Made by a program: the position numbers and the translations under genes. A stretch of 64,000 nt of DNA from an uncultured bacterium. GTDB lineage: Bacteria > Hydrogenedentota > Hydrogenedentia > Hydrogenedentales > Hydrogenedentaceae. Below the pieces are notes generated by a model. The model was not told the origin of the DNA and ran no database searches. It worked only from the letters and a program-made list of their open reading frames with translations. Shown here in pieces: positions 16,635 to 25,316 of the stretch; position 1 is the stretch's first letter, and each line of letters opens with the position of its first letter. The DNA lies in NCBI GenBank assembly GCA_938014335.1, contig CALLRP010000027.1, positions 1-64,000 of the forward strand, in the 5' to 3' direction.

Positions 16635-18209
16635 TTATGGTTTGTTTATATAGGGACAATTATTTATATTATATTGCCTAACAACAATATCTTCAGCAAA
16701 ATTTAGACATGTGGGGGCACCACAAACACTACAATCATACCCGGGCAATGTTTTATTTATCTTTTCGATCTCCGAGAGTTTCATAATAGCAGTTTTAACA
16801 TCCTCATCCAGCCGAATCCCTTTCCTTGATTTTATGGGAGATACCCTGAATATGGGTTCAAAATCTTTACTATATCCTTTCTCATTTTGTCTGTTCCAGA
16901 AAGAATCAAAAATTATTTTAGATACGGTGGGCTCTTCTATCCAATAAGGGGAACCAAAACACCCATTATAACAAGCGTATAACTCAACTATTTTAACAGG
17001 AACAGCCAGTCGTCCTTTTTCTACATTTTCCAAAAATGCCCGTACCTGTTCTATGCCAGATACCGATATAATATACTCTTTGTTATTCTCTTGTTTATAG
17101 ACATTATGTGTATCTATTACTTGTCTCCTTTTATTCTTATCCTTATACATATTCATAACCATTTCGAGAGACTTTTGCGGAGAAATAATACTAATTGATG
17201 TTTCTGAATTTTTATTACTCTTTATTGCACAAATTTGAGCAGGACATGATGGAATAAAAGAAATTCCCTTTTGTTCAGAAAAACTATTGATAACTGTTTC
17301 TATAAGTCCCAAGTAAGGAGAGATGTTTTCTATTAGTGCTGGAAATTCTGTTTGAATCCAGTAAATTACTGCAGGGCAAAAAGGTAGTATTACAGGATAC
17401 TTGACTTTTCGATTATTTTCTATGTATTTCAGAGTTTCTCTTTTTATTGCATCTTCCCATGAGGCTAATGGGTATATTATTAGATTTTTTTTCTGTTTTA
17501 ATTCCTCTTCAAATTCATCCCAGGGAGAAAACTGTAATATTGATGTAATCCAAGGAGAAGGAACTATTAGTACAGATTGTCGCATCGGCTTTTCATCATA
17601 TTTTAAATCAAACACTTTTGTGGGACATGTCCTAATACACTCATTGCAGTTAATACAATGGTGGGACAATATATACAAATCTTTTTTATATAATCGTATG
17701 GCTTTTGTTGGACAGCGTGTTATACATCTCAAACATTGTTTGCATTTTTCTGCCTCTATAGAGACATAGCTATCTATTTTTGAAAAATCTTTATCCGATT
17801 TGATGAATACAATGATTTTCAATAAAGTTCCTGATGATTCGCTTTGAATGAGAAAATAATCGGAATTTTTTTTGATATTGGGTAAACCCATACCTGCACC
17901 AAAACCCATCTCCCGTGCTTCATCCGGGGCAGTAGAATAACCTTCTTGTATAGCAAGGTCAATCCGAGAAATTCCGGGTCCCGTATCTTTAACTATAATT
18001 TCAATTTTTTCATCATCAATAGAAAAACATATTTCCCCTCCATGTGAATGAATAATAACATTCATTTCGGCTTCATAAACAGCAATCATGATTTTTCGGA
18101 TTATGTCAGAAGCAATTCCTAATTTTCCTAATACCTCTTTTATTCGTGAAGAAACTTGCCCCCCATTTAAATAATCACCTTTGTTTACCTGATATGAACC
18201 TGTTATCAT
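16635..18209 (-). CDS. RsbW-like kinase / ferredoxin / [FeFe]-hydrogenase-like domain fusion (putative sensor)
   Basis: 524 residues, cytoplasmic. Residues 1-140 form an RsbW/SpoIIAB-like GHKL kinase (N box AVYEAEMNVIIHSHGG, G1 VKDTGPGI, G2 GFGAGMGLPNIKK). Residues 150-200 carry two [4Fe-4S] motifs (Cys156/159/162/166 and 185/188/191/195). Residues 215-425 match the H-cluster domain in outline: L1 LPFCPAV (Cys278), L2 PSCPAQ (Cys322), L3 LYACYNGCFG (Cys413, Cys417). Residues 488-520 add a C-terminal Fe-S motif CSVCGAPTC (Cys493/496/501/518). All four H-cluster-type Cys remain, but the proton-transfer Cys before L1 Cys is Phe, the L2 Lys is Gln, and both conserved Met are absent. A sensory rather than H2-producing role is inferred. 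ATG 1 bp after the upstream stop. Confidence 0.85.
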   Translation of the reverse strand: MITGSYQVNKGDYLNGGQVSSRIKEVLGKLGIASDIIRKIMIAVYEAEMNVIIHSHGGEICFSIDDEKIEIIVKDTGPGISRIDLAIQEGYSTAPDEAREMGFGAGMGLPNIKKNSDYFLIQSESSGTLLKIIVFIKSDKDFSKIDSYVSIEAEKCKQCLRCITRCPTKAIRLYKKDLYILSHHCINCNECIRTCPTKVFDLKYDEKPMRQSVLIVPSPWITSILQFSPWDEFEEELKQKKNLIIYPLASWEDAIKRETLKYIENNRKVKYPVILPFCPAVIYWIQTEFPALIENISPYLGLIETVINSFSEQKGISFIPSCPAQICAIKSNKNSETSISIISPQKSLEMVMNMYKDKNKRRQVIDTHNVYKQENNKEYIISVSGIEQVRAFLENVEKGRLAVPVKIVELYACYNGCFGSPYWIEEPTVSKIIFDSFWNRQNEKGYSKDFEPIFRVSPIKSRKGIRLDEDVKTAIMKLSEIEKINKTLPGYDCSVCGAPTCLNFAEDIVVRQYNINNCPYINKP

Positions 18210-18210
18210 T

Positions 18211-18549
18211 TTAGATTATTTCCTGCTCAAGTGTTTTATATACAACTCCGCAGGTTTCATACATTTCAAAGGGGGATACAATGAGATAAGCGTTTTTTTC
18301 TTCAGCACCCTTGATTAACTCTGAAATTGGTTCTGATTCGGAAATTATACATATAGCAGGCACATCAAAAATTTGATATAACTGAACCAGTGATATTTGG
18401 TTTAAATGAGTAATTATCAAAGTTTCGTCATCAGCATGATGAATTAGGTCACTCATTCGATCCCCTGCAAAAACCCTTTTAATTTCTTTCCCCTCACCTT
18501 TCACAATTATTTCCGCATCTAATACTTTTGTAATATTTTCTATATTCAC
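18211..18549 (-). CDS. DRTGG-domain protein (first gene of sensor cluster)
   Basis: About 112 residues. The GTG at 18547-18549 has a GGAG 9 bases upstream and gives the natural family N-terminus VNIENITKVLDAEI; a TTG five codons earlier is possible but lies on the Shine-Dalgarno itself. The core FAGDRMSDLIHHADDETLIITHLNQISLVQ and AYLIVSPFEMYETCGVVYK fit the DRTGG family. It is translationally coupled to the [FeFe]-like fusion (1 bp gap). The 5'-nucleotidase gene ends about 70 bp upstream, so read-through transcription is possible. Confidence 0.8.
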   Translation of the reverse strand: MNIENITKVLDAEIIVKGEGKEIKRVFAGDRMSDLIHHADDETLIITHLNQISLVQLYQIFDVPAICIISESEPISELIKGAEEKNAYLIVSPFEMYETCGVVYKTLEQEII

Positions 18550-18618
18550 AAATTTGCACTCCAAATATATATCTATTCTACCAAAGATTTAATTTAGAGT
18601 GTATATGTAATCTTATAA

Positions 18619-20142
18619 TTATTGTTCTGTTTCGTATTCTTTCTCTTCTTTATCTTCACCATTACTTATTTTCATCTTATTAACATATTCGTTTAAACTC
18701 AGCCCTTGCTTATTGATTTTCTTTATATATTCTGAAACTGCTTCAAAATAATTGAAATCACATTTTTTTAGTCCCATCTTTATTTCACCGATATTATTCC
18801 CTTCATTCCTTTCTAATGAGCGTAATAGACGATTTTCGAATTCCATCTTCGCTAATACCACCCTATACTGTTTCTCTGGTATTAAATCAGTTTTAATAGA
18901 AACTTTATCCGGTGGAAAAGTTCTTTCATATTCTGCATTTATTCCTGCCCACTCGGTTCTACTCCAATTATGTTTTACTAAATCAATAAGATATTGTTCG
19001 ATTTGCTTTCCTGTTAAGGTTATTTCTACTAATTCTTTAGCACGAGCCCCTGCGGTTAGGAAAACTGCATTGTAGTCCAATTTTGTAGGAGGAAAAGTAC
19101 TTCGAACTAATAACCTTGGATGAAATAGTGCAATATCAGCGTTAGATTTTTCCTTAATTGCATTAGCTGCTATTACACCAATTTGATGAGTGCTTATAGT
19201 TTTATCATTATCTATTATAAATTCAGAGGCGATAGGGCATACCCTTTTTTCTTCGGAAACAATCCAATTCATAATTACTTCATCAGGTTTGATTTTATCA
19301 TGGTTCATTTCTACGACCTGATTCTCATAATGGATTATTTTTTTTTGTTCTGTATCGAAAATCAATTTCAAATGCCCTGCCCATATGGCATACGAACCTG
19401 CTTGAACGATAATAGCATTTGTTCCCTTTTGAATTCTTGCTTCTTTTAACAGTTCATGGGTGTGTCCAGATATAAAAACAGAAATTTCGGGTATGTCTTT
19501 TGAAACAAATTCGCATGCATTACTTCCCAGGTGAAACAGACCAATTACAAGATGACAACCCTGATTTTTTAATTCCTCAACCGCTTTTTTTAGTTCAGGT
19601 AGAGCTTCTTTTGCTACTTTTTTTTCTTCTCCACCTAATTTTACAACCCCAACAAAACCAATAGACAAATCTCCCACTTTTTTAATAACCCACGGTTTAT
19701 AACAATTATCCAGTCCTTCTTTATAATTTGTGCCTACGAATTCAACGGATGGGGCTAGCTCTCTTAATGTACAGAGTTTTTCAATACCTTTATCATAGTC
19801 ATGGTTTCCAATAACCATCACATCATACTTCATCATTTCAATTGCCTTATAAATTACTTCGCCATCTGTCAAATCTGCCACCATATCGCCCTTGTCTGTT
19901 AAGTCTCCTGCATCAAGTAATAATACATTTGGACTTTCTGCCCTTACTCTATTTGCAAACCCTGCAATGTAAGGGAGTCCCCCTGTGCCCATATAACCCG
20001 GACGGACATGGTCATGAATATCATTAGTATAAACAATATTTAATTCGACCTTTTCAGCAAATATACTTACAGAAACCAGAAAAAATAAACTGATGTATAA
20101 TATAGAGCGTAGGTAAGTATTTTTATTATTTTGTGTCAACAT
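18619..20142 (-). CDS. Secreted 5'-nucleotidase / metallophosphatase (UshA-like)
   Basis: 507 residues with a signal peptide (hydrophobic about 12-29, ending SIFAEK). The N-terminal metallophosphatase domain has YTNDIHDHV, LLDAGDLTDKGDM, VIGNHDYDKG and FISGHTHELL, all dimetal ligands. The C-terminal 5'-nucleotidase substrate domain begins near residue 310 (IGVIAANAIKEKSNADIALFHP, then FLTAGARAKELVEITLTGKQI). It should release phosphate or nucleosides from nucleotides outside the cytoplasmic membrane. RBS GAGGAG precedes the ATG. The end is a Lys/Glu-rich tail. Confidence 0.9.
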   Translation of the reverse strand: MLTQNNKNTYLRSILYISLFFLVSVSIFAEKVELNIVYTNDIHDHVRPGYMGTGGLPYIAGFANRVRAESPNVLLLDAGDLTDKGDMVADLTDGEVIYKAIEMMKYDVMVIGNHDYDKGIEKLCTLRELAPSVEFVGTNYKEGLDNCYKPWVIKKVGDLSIGFVGVVKLGGEEKKVAKEALPELKKAVEELKNQGCHLVIGLFHLGSNACEFVSKDIPEISVFISGHTHELLKEARIQKGTNAIIVQAGSYAIWAGHLKLIFDTEQKKIIHYENQVVEMNHDKIKPDEVIMNWIVSEEKRVCPIASEFIIDNDKTISTHQIGVIAANAIKEKSNADIALFHPRLLVRSTFPPTKLDYNAVFLTAGARAKELVEITLTGKQIEQYLIDLVKHNWSRTEWAGINAEYERTFPPDKVSIKTDLIPEKQYRVVLAKMEFENRLLRSLERNEGNNIGEIKMGLKKCDFNYFEAVSEYIKKINKQGLSLNEYVNKMKISNGEDKEEKEYETEQ

Positions 20143-20254
20143 AAATGACTCCTCGGGTTGTTTTTACATTAGAGTAGTGTTCATATTTGACTATAATTAC
20201 TCTTTTTAGGTTTAATTTCATATTAATTTTAGATAATTTTCAAAAGGAATAAAA

Positions 20255-20875
20255 ATGCAGTTTTCTATTGATAAATTTGTTTTCGTGTGTATTTTTATAT
20301 TTCTAATCTCTTGTTCAAGTTCGGTTGTGCAAGAATCCAATTTGAAGGGTGAGTTTAAGGTTTTAGAAGTCCAACCCATTTCAGGACAAATAAATAACAT
20401 TATAAAAAATGGTTCTTTTATAGAATGGCTATCTGGGTCTCGAGTCCCTTCGGGTTTTTTACCTCCTTTTTCCCAATATTCGTATGTTAACAAAAGAGAT
20501 AAAAAAGGGACTGGTTATGAAGTTGTTCAAAAATGGGTAAAAGCAGATGTGGGAGCAGATATTAATAATCTCTTTCGCATTTCGATATCCGATTTACAAC
20601 CTAATAGTTATATTTTCTCTATAAATGCAACATTAATAAAAGGACCCCAAGTAAATATAGGGATATGGAAAGTTAGTGAACCTGGAAAAACGGAGCCTTT
20701 TGTTGACCCTTTAATAGAAATTACAGGTGAATTAAACAAACCTCTACATTTTGAAAAAACTTTTATTATAGAACAATCTGACATTTATATCATTGGTGCG
20801 TATGTACCTGAAGGAACACCCCAAATTATCTGGTCAGATTGGATATTAACAACATCACCTGCAAGTAATCCGTAG
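20255..20875 (+). CDS. Small lipoprotein, function unknown
   Basis: 206 residues. The signal sequence (residues 8-19) ends in a lipobox, LISC with Cys at about residue 20, so a lipoprotein is predicted. The mature part begins with a short Ser-rich linker and then looks like a beta-sandwich with the opening NIIKNGSFIEWLSGSRVPSGF, a pattern (NGxFExW...P.GW) seen at the start of carbohydrate-binding-like domains. No enzyme motif is visible. It is divergent from the 5'-nucleotidase gene and ends 3 bp from the convergent hsp20. Confidence 0.75.
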   Translation: MQFSIDKFVFVCIFIFLISCSSSVVQESNLKGEFKVLEVQPISGQINNIIKNGSFIEWLSGSRVPSGFLPPFSQYSYVNKRDKKGTGYEVVQKWVKADVGADINNLFRISISDLQPNSYIFSINATLIKGPQVNIGIWKVSEPGKTEPFVDPLIEITGELNKPLHFEKTFIIEQSDIYIIGAYVPEGTPQIIWSDWILTTSPASNP

Positions 20876-20878
20876 AAT

Positions 20879-21304
20879 CTATTCGCCAGTAACTAAAATC
20901 CTTTTACCTATTGATACAGATTTTTTAGGAAGAGTTACTTTAAGTAATCCCATCTGCATTTCTGCATTTACTTTGTCTTCTTCAATTTCATTAGCGAATT
21001 CAATTACTTTTTCAAAACTACCATCTAAACATTCAGAAAATACTATTTTTTCATCATCCTCATCTATTTTTTTCATTTTAACCCCACGGATACTCAATTT
21101 GTTTTTGTCAATTGTCAATACAATATCCTCTTTTTTAACTCCTGGTAATTCTATCCATACATAATAATTTGTATTCGTCTCATGAACATCTGCAAGGGGT
21201 TCCCAAGGTTCCCCCTCATTCAATCCTGTATTAAGTCTACGCCATACTTCCATCATTAGTTTTCGGGGTAATATCCGCAATGTATCAAAAGGTGAAATAA
21301 ACAT
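20879..21304 (-). CDS. Hsp20 / alpha-crystallin small heat shock protein
   Basis: 141-residue ATP-independent chaperone. The alpha-crystallin domain spans about 40-135: ETNTNYYVWIELPGVKKEDIVLTIDKNKLSIRGVK and the ending NAEMQMGLLKVTLPKK, which matches the A-x-x-x-n-GVL motif in variant form. The N-terminal arm is short (MFISPFDTLRILPRKLM). GGAG RBS before ATG. A TATAAT hexamer lies at 21342-21347 on the minus strand, but its -35 is poor, and no CIRCE element is visible, so the heat-shock control mode is unknown. Confidence 0.92.
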   Translation of the reverse strand: MFISPFDTLRILPRKLMMEVWRRLNTGLNEGEPWEPLADVHETNTNYYVWIELPGVKKEDIVLTIDKNKLSIRGVKMKKIDEDDEKIVFSECLDGSFEKVIEFANEIEEDKVNAEMQMGLLKVTLPKKSVSIGKRILVTGE

Positions 21305-21488
21305 AGTTTAATCTCCATTTATATTTGTGGTTTCCTAAAAAATTATACAGTAAAAGAAAGAAAAAATTACTTAATTATATTGTTAATAATGCGATAACAA
21401 ATCACTAATTTATTGAGAGACAATATCTTATACGAAATTCTTAAATTGAAGAAAATTTATTAAAAAGTATGTTTTTAAACAAATGAAC

Positions 21489-23210
21489 TTATTTTTGAGC
21501 TGTCTCTAATTTAGATTTTATTTTTGCCCATTCGTCTTTAAGAGTTACGGTGCGGTTGAAAACCATATTTGTATCAGTTGTATCGGGGTCAACACAGAAA
21601 TATCCCTGCCGTTCAAATTGGACTTTTTTACCTACTTTAAGATTTTTTAATTCAGGCTCTAATTTGCAATTTGATAGTATAACCAACGAATTAGGATTTA
21701 TATTACTTCTCCAATCAGAGCCTTCGGGAACATCATTGGGGTCAGGTTTTAAGAAAAGATAATTGTAAAGACGGATTTCAGCATCAAATGCATGTTTTGC
21801 AGATACCCAGTGCAAAGTGGCTTTTACTTTTCTTCCATCGGGGGCATTCCCACCCTTGGTATTTGGGTCATAAGTACAACGTAGTTCAACAATGTTCCCC
21901 TTTTCATCTTTTATTACATCTGTACACTTAATAAAGTATGCATATCTTAATCGAACCTCTTTACCAGGGGCTAATCGATAAAATTTAGGATGGGGATTTT
22001 CCATAAAATCATCCTGTTCGATATAAATCACTTTTGAGAAAGGAACTTTTCTTGTTCCAGCGGAAGGGTCTTCTGGATTATTTATTGCATCCATTTCTTC
22101 AACAAGGTCGTCGGGATAGTTTTCAATAACTACTTTTAAGGGATTTAATACTGCCATGTATCTATTGGCTTTTTTATTCAAATCCTCTCGAATACAATAT
22201 TCAAGCAAAGCAATATCGACAGTATTATCCGCTTTTGCGACACCAATAAGTTTGCAAAATTGGCGGATGGATTCTGGGGTATATCCTCGCCTTCTTAACC
22301 CAGAGATAGTGGGCATTCTTGGGTCATCCCAACCCCTTACATAGCCTTCTCTAACAAGTTCAAGAAGTCTTCTTTTACTCATTACTGTGTAAGTTAAATT
22401 TAATCGAGCAAATTCAATTTGTCGTGGTGCATATATTCCTATTTCTTTGATAAACCAATCATAAAGAGGACGATGGTCTTCAAATTCCAGTGTGCAAATA
22501 GAATGTGTAATACCCTCAATAGAGTCGGATTGCCCATGAGCAAAGTCATACATGGGATAGATGCACCATTTATCACCAGTTCGGGGGTGTGTCGCACGAA
22601 TAATACGATACATTACAGGGTCACGCATGTTTAAATTTGGAGAAGCCATATCAATTTTTGCACGAAGTGTTCTTGAACCATCGGGGAATTCTCCCGCTCT
22701 CATTCTCTGGAATAAATCTAAATTTTCTTCAATAGACCTGTTCCTATAAGGACTTTCTTTTCCTGGTTCTGTTAATGTTCCACGATATTCCCTTACTTCT
22801 TCAGGAGTTAAATCACAGACATAAGCTTTGCCTTTTTTTATTAAATCAATTGCCCATTCATAAAGTTGTTCAAAATAATCTGACGCGTAATATTCGTGTT
22901 CTCCCCAATCGAATCCCAACCATTTCACATCTTCACGAATTGCGTCAATATATTCCTGCTCCTCTTTTAGTGGGTTTGTATCATCGTATCGTAAATGACA
23001 TCTTCCTTTATATTCTTCTGCGAGACCAAAATTTAAACATATTGATTTAGCATGACCAATGTGAAGGTAGCCATTAGGTTCAGGTGGAAAACGAGTTACA
23101 ACGCCATTATACCTCCCAATTTTTAAATCTTCATCAATTATTTGGTGAATAAAATCTCTACCAAAACTTTCCTTATTCTCTTCACTATTCACATTTACAT
23201 TATCGGACAT
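21489..23210 (-). CDS. glnS: Glutaminyl-tRNA synthetase
   Basis: Class Ib synthetase, 573 residues, close to the E. coli length. HIGH motif [15 protein letters not shown] (His50-His53), [10 protein letters not shown], the tRNA-Gln-specific region [31 protein letters not shown], and the KMSKS equivalent VMSKRRL. The C-terminal anticodon-binding beta barrels include [15 protein letters not shown] and [12 protein letters not shown]. Presence of GlnRS means tRNA-Gln can be charged directly without GatCAB. GGAG RBS before ATG. Divergent from tatA across about 250 bp. Confidence 0.97.
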   Translation of the reverse strand: MSDNVNVNSEENKESFGRDFIHQIIDEDLKIGRYNGVVTRFPPEPNGYLHIGHAKSICLNFGLAEEYKGRCHLRYDDTNPLKEEQEYIDAIREDVKWLGFDWGEHEYYASDYFEQLYEWAIDLIKKGKAYVCDLTPEEVREYRGTLTEPGKESPYRNRSIEENLDLFQRMRAGEFPDGSRTLRAKIDMASPNLNMRDPVMYRIIRATHPRTGDKWCIYPMYDFAHGQSDSIEGITHSICTLEFEDHRPLYDWFIKEIGIYAPRQIEFARLNLTYTVMSKRRLLELVREGYVRGWDDPRMPTISGLRRRGYTPESIRQFCKLIGVAKADNTVDIALLEYCIREDLNKKANRYMAVLNPLKVVIENYPDDLVEEMDAINNPEDPSAGTRKVPFSKVIYIEQDDFMENPHPKFYRLAPGKEVRLRYAYFIKCTDVIKDEKGNIVELRCTYDPNTKGGNAPDGRKVKATLHWVSAKHAFDAEIRLYNYLFLKPDPNDVPEGSDWRSNINPNSLVILSNCKLEPELKNLKVGKKVQFERQGYFCVDPDTTDTNMVFNRTVTLKDEWAKIKSKLETAQK

Positions 23211-23338
23211 AAAAAATACTCCATCAATATGTTTTTTTGGTTGTCTATAGCGAAATGAGTAATTTAAGAAAAAAACTTAATCTATATATTATCTCTTTTT
23301 ATAAGGATATTTCTCAACTGAATAGCATTTTTTTGATG

Positions 23339-23367
23339 TTAATAAAATGAAAGTATCTCGTTATAAT
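23339..23367 (+). promoter_or_regulatory. Candidate sigma70 promoter for tatA operon
   Basis: TTAATA at 23339-23344 (4 of 6 to consensus), 17-base spacer, TATAAT at 23362-23367 (6 of 6). A start near 23374 would leave a leader of roughly 90 bases before tatA, whose RBS GAAAGGAA is clear. The rest of the glnS-tatA gap (23211-23462) holds nothing else I can name. Confidence 0.45.
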
Positions 23368-23462
23368 ATAAATTAGAAACTAAAAGATAAATAAGAGTAT
23401 AATAATATTTGAGAATAAATTTGATTTAAGAAACAGCAACCTTATTAGAAAGGAACAAATAT

Positions 23463-23654
23463 ATGTGGATGCCAGGAATGGGTGAATTATTTATAATTCT
23501 TATCATAGTACTTATCATCTTTGGTGGAAATAAAATTGCTGGATTAGGGCGTTCTTTAGGAACTGCGATTGCAGAATTTAAGGATGCGGTTAAAGGGGGA
23601 GAAGAGGCTAAAAAGGAAAGCATTGAAGAAAACAAAAAAGAAGAGAATTCATAA
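23463..23654 (+). CDS. tatA: Sec-independent protein translocase subunit TatA
   Basis: 63 residues. The single N-terminal membrane helix MGELFIILIIVLIIFGGNKIAGLGRSLG carries the family FG hinge, followed by an amphipathic helix (TAIAEFKDAVKG) and a charged Lys/Glu tail. TatA forms the pore-like assembly of the twin-arginine pathway that exports folded proteins. It has a strong RBS. tatB and tatC are not in the window. The Trm112-like gene follows closely. Confidence 0.95.
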   Translation: MWMPGMGELFIILIIVLIIFGGNKIAGLGRSLGTAIAEFKDAVKGGEEAKKESIEENKKEENS

Positions 23655-23681
23655 TTTTTTGTGTTTTTTGGGAGAAAGACT

Positions 23682-23945
23682 ATGATTTCACAAGAACTAC
23701 TAAATATTTTAGTTTGCCCCGAAACTAAGCAACCTTTACAGTTAGTGGATGAAGAGTTACTGAAAAAAATTAATAAATCTATTCAGCAGGGAAAAGTAGT
23801 AAATAGAGATGGGGACCCGCTAAATGAAAATTTAGATGGTGGATTAATTAGAGAAGATAAAAAAATCGTTTACCCTATTATTAATGACTTGCCCTATCTC
23901 CGAATTGGAGATGGAATAGAATTAGATAAGAATCATATATCTTAA
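23682..23945 (+). CDS. Trm112-like protein (YcaR family)
   Basis: About 87 residues. The start ATG at 23682 follows GGGAGAAAG with good spacing; a GTG seven codons upstream is in frame but lacks an RBS. The fold signature is MISQELLNILVCPETKQPL at the start and IVYPIINDLPYL at the end. Only one of the two usual N-terminal Cys (C-P-x-C-K/C) is present, so it may not hold zinc. Bacterial members are of unknown function, and eukaryotic Trm112 activates methyltransferases. Confidence 0.85.
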   Translation: MISQELLNILVCPETKQPLQLVDEELLKKINKSIQQGKVVNRDGDPLNENLDGGLIREDKKIVYPIINDLPYLRIGDGIELDKNHIS

Positions 23946-23956
23946 CATTTTAATTT

Positions 23957-24670
23957 ATGACTCCTTCCTTAAAAATAAGAATACTTATATTATTTAGGCG
24001 GTTTCTTAAAGGTTTAAAAAATTCTATAATCAATCGAATCTTCACAGGGTTAATAGTTATTATCCCTCTGGGTGTAACCTTCTATGTAGTTCAATTTCTT
24101 TACCTACTTCTATATAACAAATTAGGTCCACTTACTAAAAAAGTATTTTACAAAGTTCCTGATTATTTTGTGCCGGGGGTCTCTTTGTCTCTAATTGTAT
24201 TAACTATTTTCCTACTGGGAATATTAACAAATATGTATATTGGTAGGCGATTATTTTACTTTTTTGAAAGTATTTTAGAACAGATACCATTTATAAAAAC
24301 AGTATACAATGCTACAAAACAAATAGTTGCGGTATTTACAAAAACAAAGGAAGAAAAGAGTCAATCAGGTCCTGCTATATTTATTGATTTCCCATTCCAG
24401 GGGGTAAAAAATATTGCTTTAGTTACAAATAATATAGAGGTTGAAGGATTAGGTTCATTTAAATCAGTATTTGTTCCAACTACTCCAAACCCTACAAGTG
24501 GATATTTTGAATTAGTTCCACAAGATTCTGTGAGTAGTGAAGTGGAAATTCCTATGGATGAGATCGTAACAATGCTTTTATCAGGGGGAGTAGTTACACC
24601 GGAAATATTAAAAGTAAAGTCAGATATGTTATCAGAAATAAAAAAAGATAATGAAAAATATGAAAAATAA
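23957..24670 (+). CDS. DUF502 membrane protein (first of a tandem pair)
   Basis: 237 residues with two membrane segments (about 30-58 and 73-95). The DUF502 hallmarks are GLIVIIPLGVTFYVVQFLY, ILTNMYIGRRLFYFFESILEQIPFIKTVYNATKQIV, FPFQGVKNIALVTN and FVPTTPNPTSGYFELVPQDSV, ending with the MLLSGGVVTPE segment. The family function is not established; an envelope/trafficking role was suggested for plant homologues (LCV/COV). It overlaps the next DUF502 gene by 20 bp. Confidence 0.88.
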   Translation: MTPSLKIRILILFRRFLKGLKNSIINRIFTGLIVIIPLGVTFYVVQFLYLLLYNKLGPLTKKVFYKVPDYFVPGVSLSLIVLTIFLLGILTNMYIGRRLFYFFESILEQIPFIKTVYNATKQIVAVFTKTKEEKSQSGPAIFIDFPFQGVKNIALVTNNIEVEGLGSFKSVFVPTTPNPTSGYFELVPQDSVSSEVEIPMDEIVTMLLSGGVVTPEILKVKSDMLSEIKKDNEKYEK

Positions 24671-25316
24671 TATACAAATAAATGAAAAAAAAATACCTAA
24701 AATATTAGGTAAATTAAGAAGATACTTCTTATCGGGTGTATTAGTAATAGTCCCGTTAGGATTGACTTTTCTTATTTTAAGATTTCTTTATTACTTTACT
24801 GTGGGACGTATTACTCCCTATGTGAATCAATGGTTTCCGGAATATCCCAACTATTTAATTGCTCCCATATCGATTATTTTAATTGTTATCTTCTTTTATT
24901 TAGTTGGACTATTTTCAAGTTTCTTTTTGATTCGTCAATTTTTATCTTTATTTGAAATGATTATTAAAAAAATACCCCTTGTAAAAACAATTTATAGCTC
25001 TACCAAACAGATGACGGTTAGTTTTATAGAACAATTTTCATCTAATCATACTCGTTCAATCGTAATAGTTCCTTTCCCTCACGATAGTATTTATACCATG
25101 GGACTTTTATTAGGAAAAATAAGGCTTCCCGATGGGAAAGAATATTATCGAATATTTATTCCTACTACACCCAATATAAGTGTTGGTATATTGCAATTTT
25201 ATCCAGCAGAAAAGATTTATAAATGCCCTATTACAATGGAACAGGCAATCGAGATTATTGTTTCTTCAGGAGCATCTATTCCCACAAAACTCTCTGTAGA
25301 ACCCCTCAAAAAGTAG
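24651..25316 (+). CDS. DUF502 membrane protein (second of a tandem pair)
   Basis: 221 residues. Same architecture as its upstream neighbour: FLSGVLVIVPLGLTFLILRFLYYF, YLVGLFSSFFLIRQFLSLFEMIIKKIPLVKTIYSSTKQM, FPHDSIYTMGL, FIPTTPNISVGILQFYPAEKI and VSSGASIPTK. It is therefore a tandem duplicate. Two ATGs, 24651 and 24660, are possible, with no clear RBS; overlap with the first gene suggests coupled translation. It converges with and overlaps tsaE by 11 bp. Confidence 0.87.
   Translation: MKNMKNNIQINEKKIPKILGKLRRYFLSGVLVIVPLGLTFLILRFLYYFTVGRITPYVNQWFPEYPNYLIAPISIILIVIFFYLVGLFSSFFLIRQFLSLFEMIIKKIPLVKTIYSSTKQMTVSFIEQFSSNHTRSIVIVPFPHDSIYTMGLLLGKIRLPDGKEYYRIFIPTTPNISVGILQFYPAEKIYKCPITMEQAIEIIVSSGASIPTKLSVEPLKK

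Noticed and set aside
16635..18209. A normal catalytic [FeFe] hydrogenase
   Set aside because: Proton-transfer Cys, L2 Lys and both Met motifs are missing, and HydB/HydC subunits are absent.
23661..23681. GTG start for the Trm112-like protein
   Set aside because: No RBS upstream, whereas ATG 23682 has GGGAGAAAG at proper distance.
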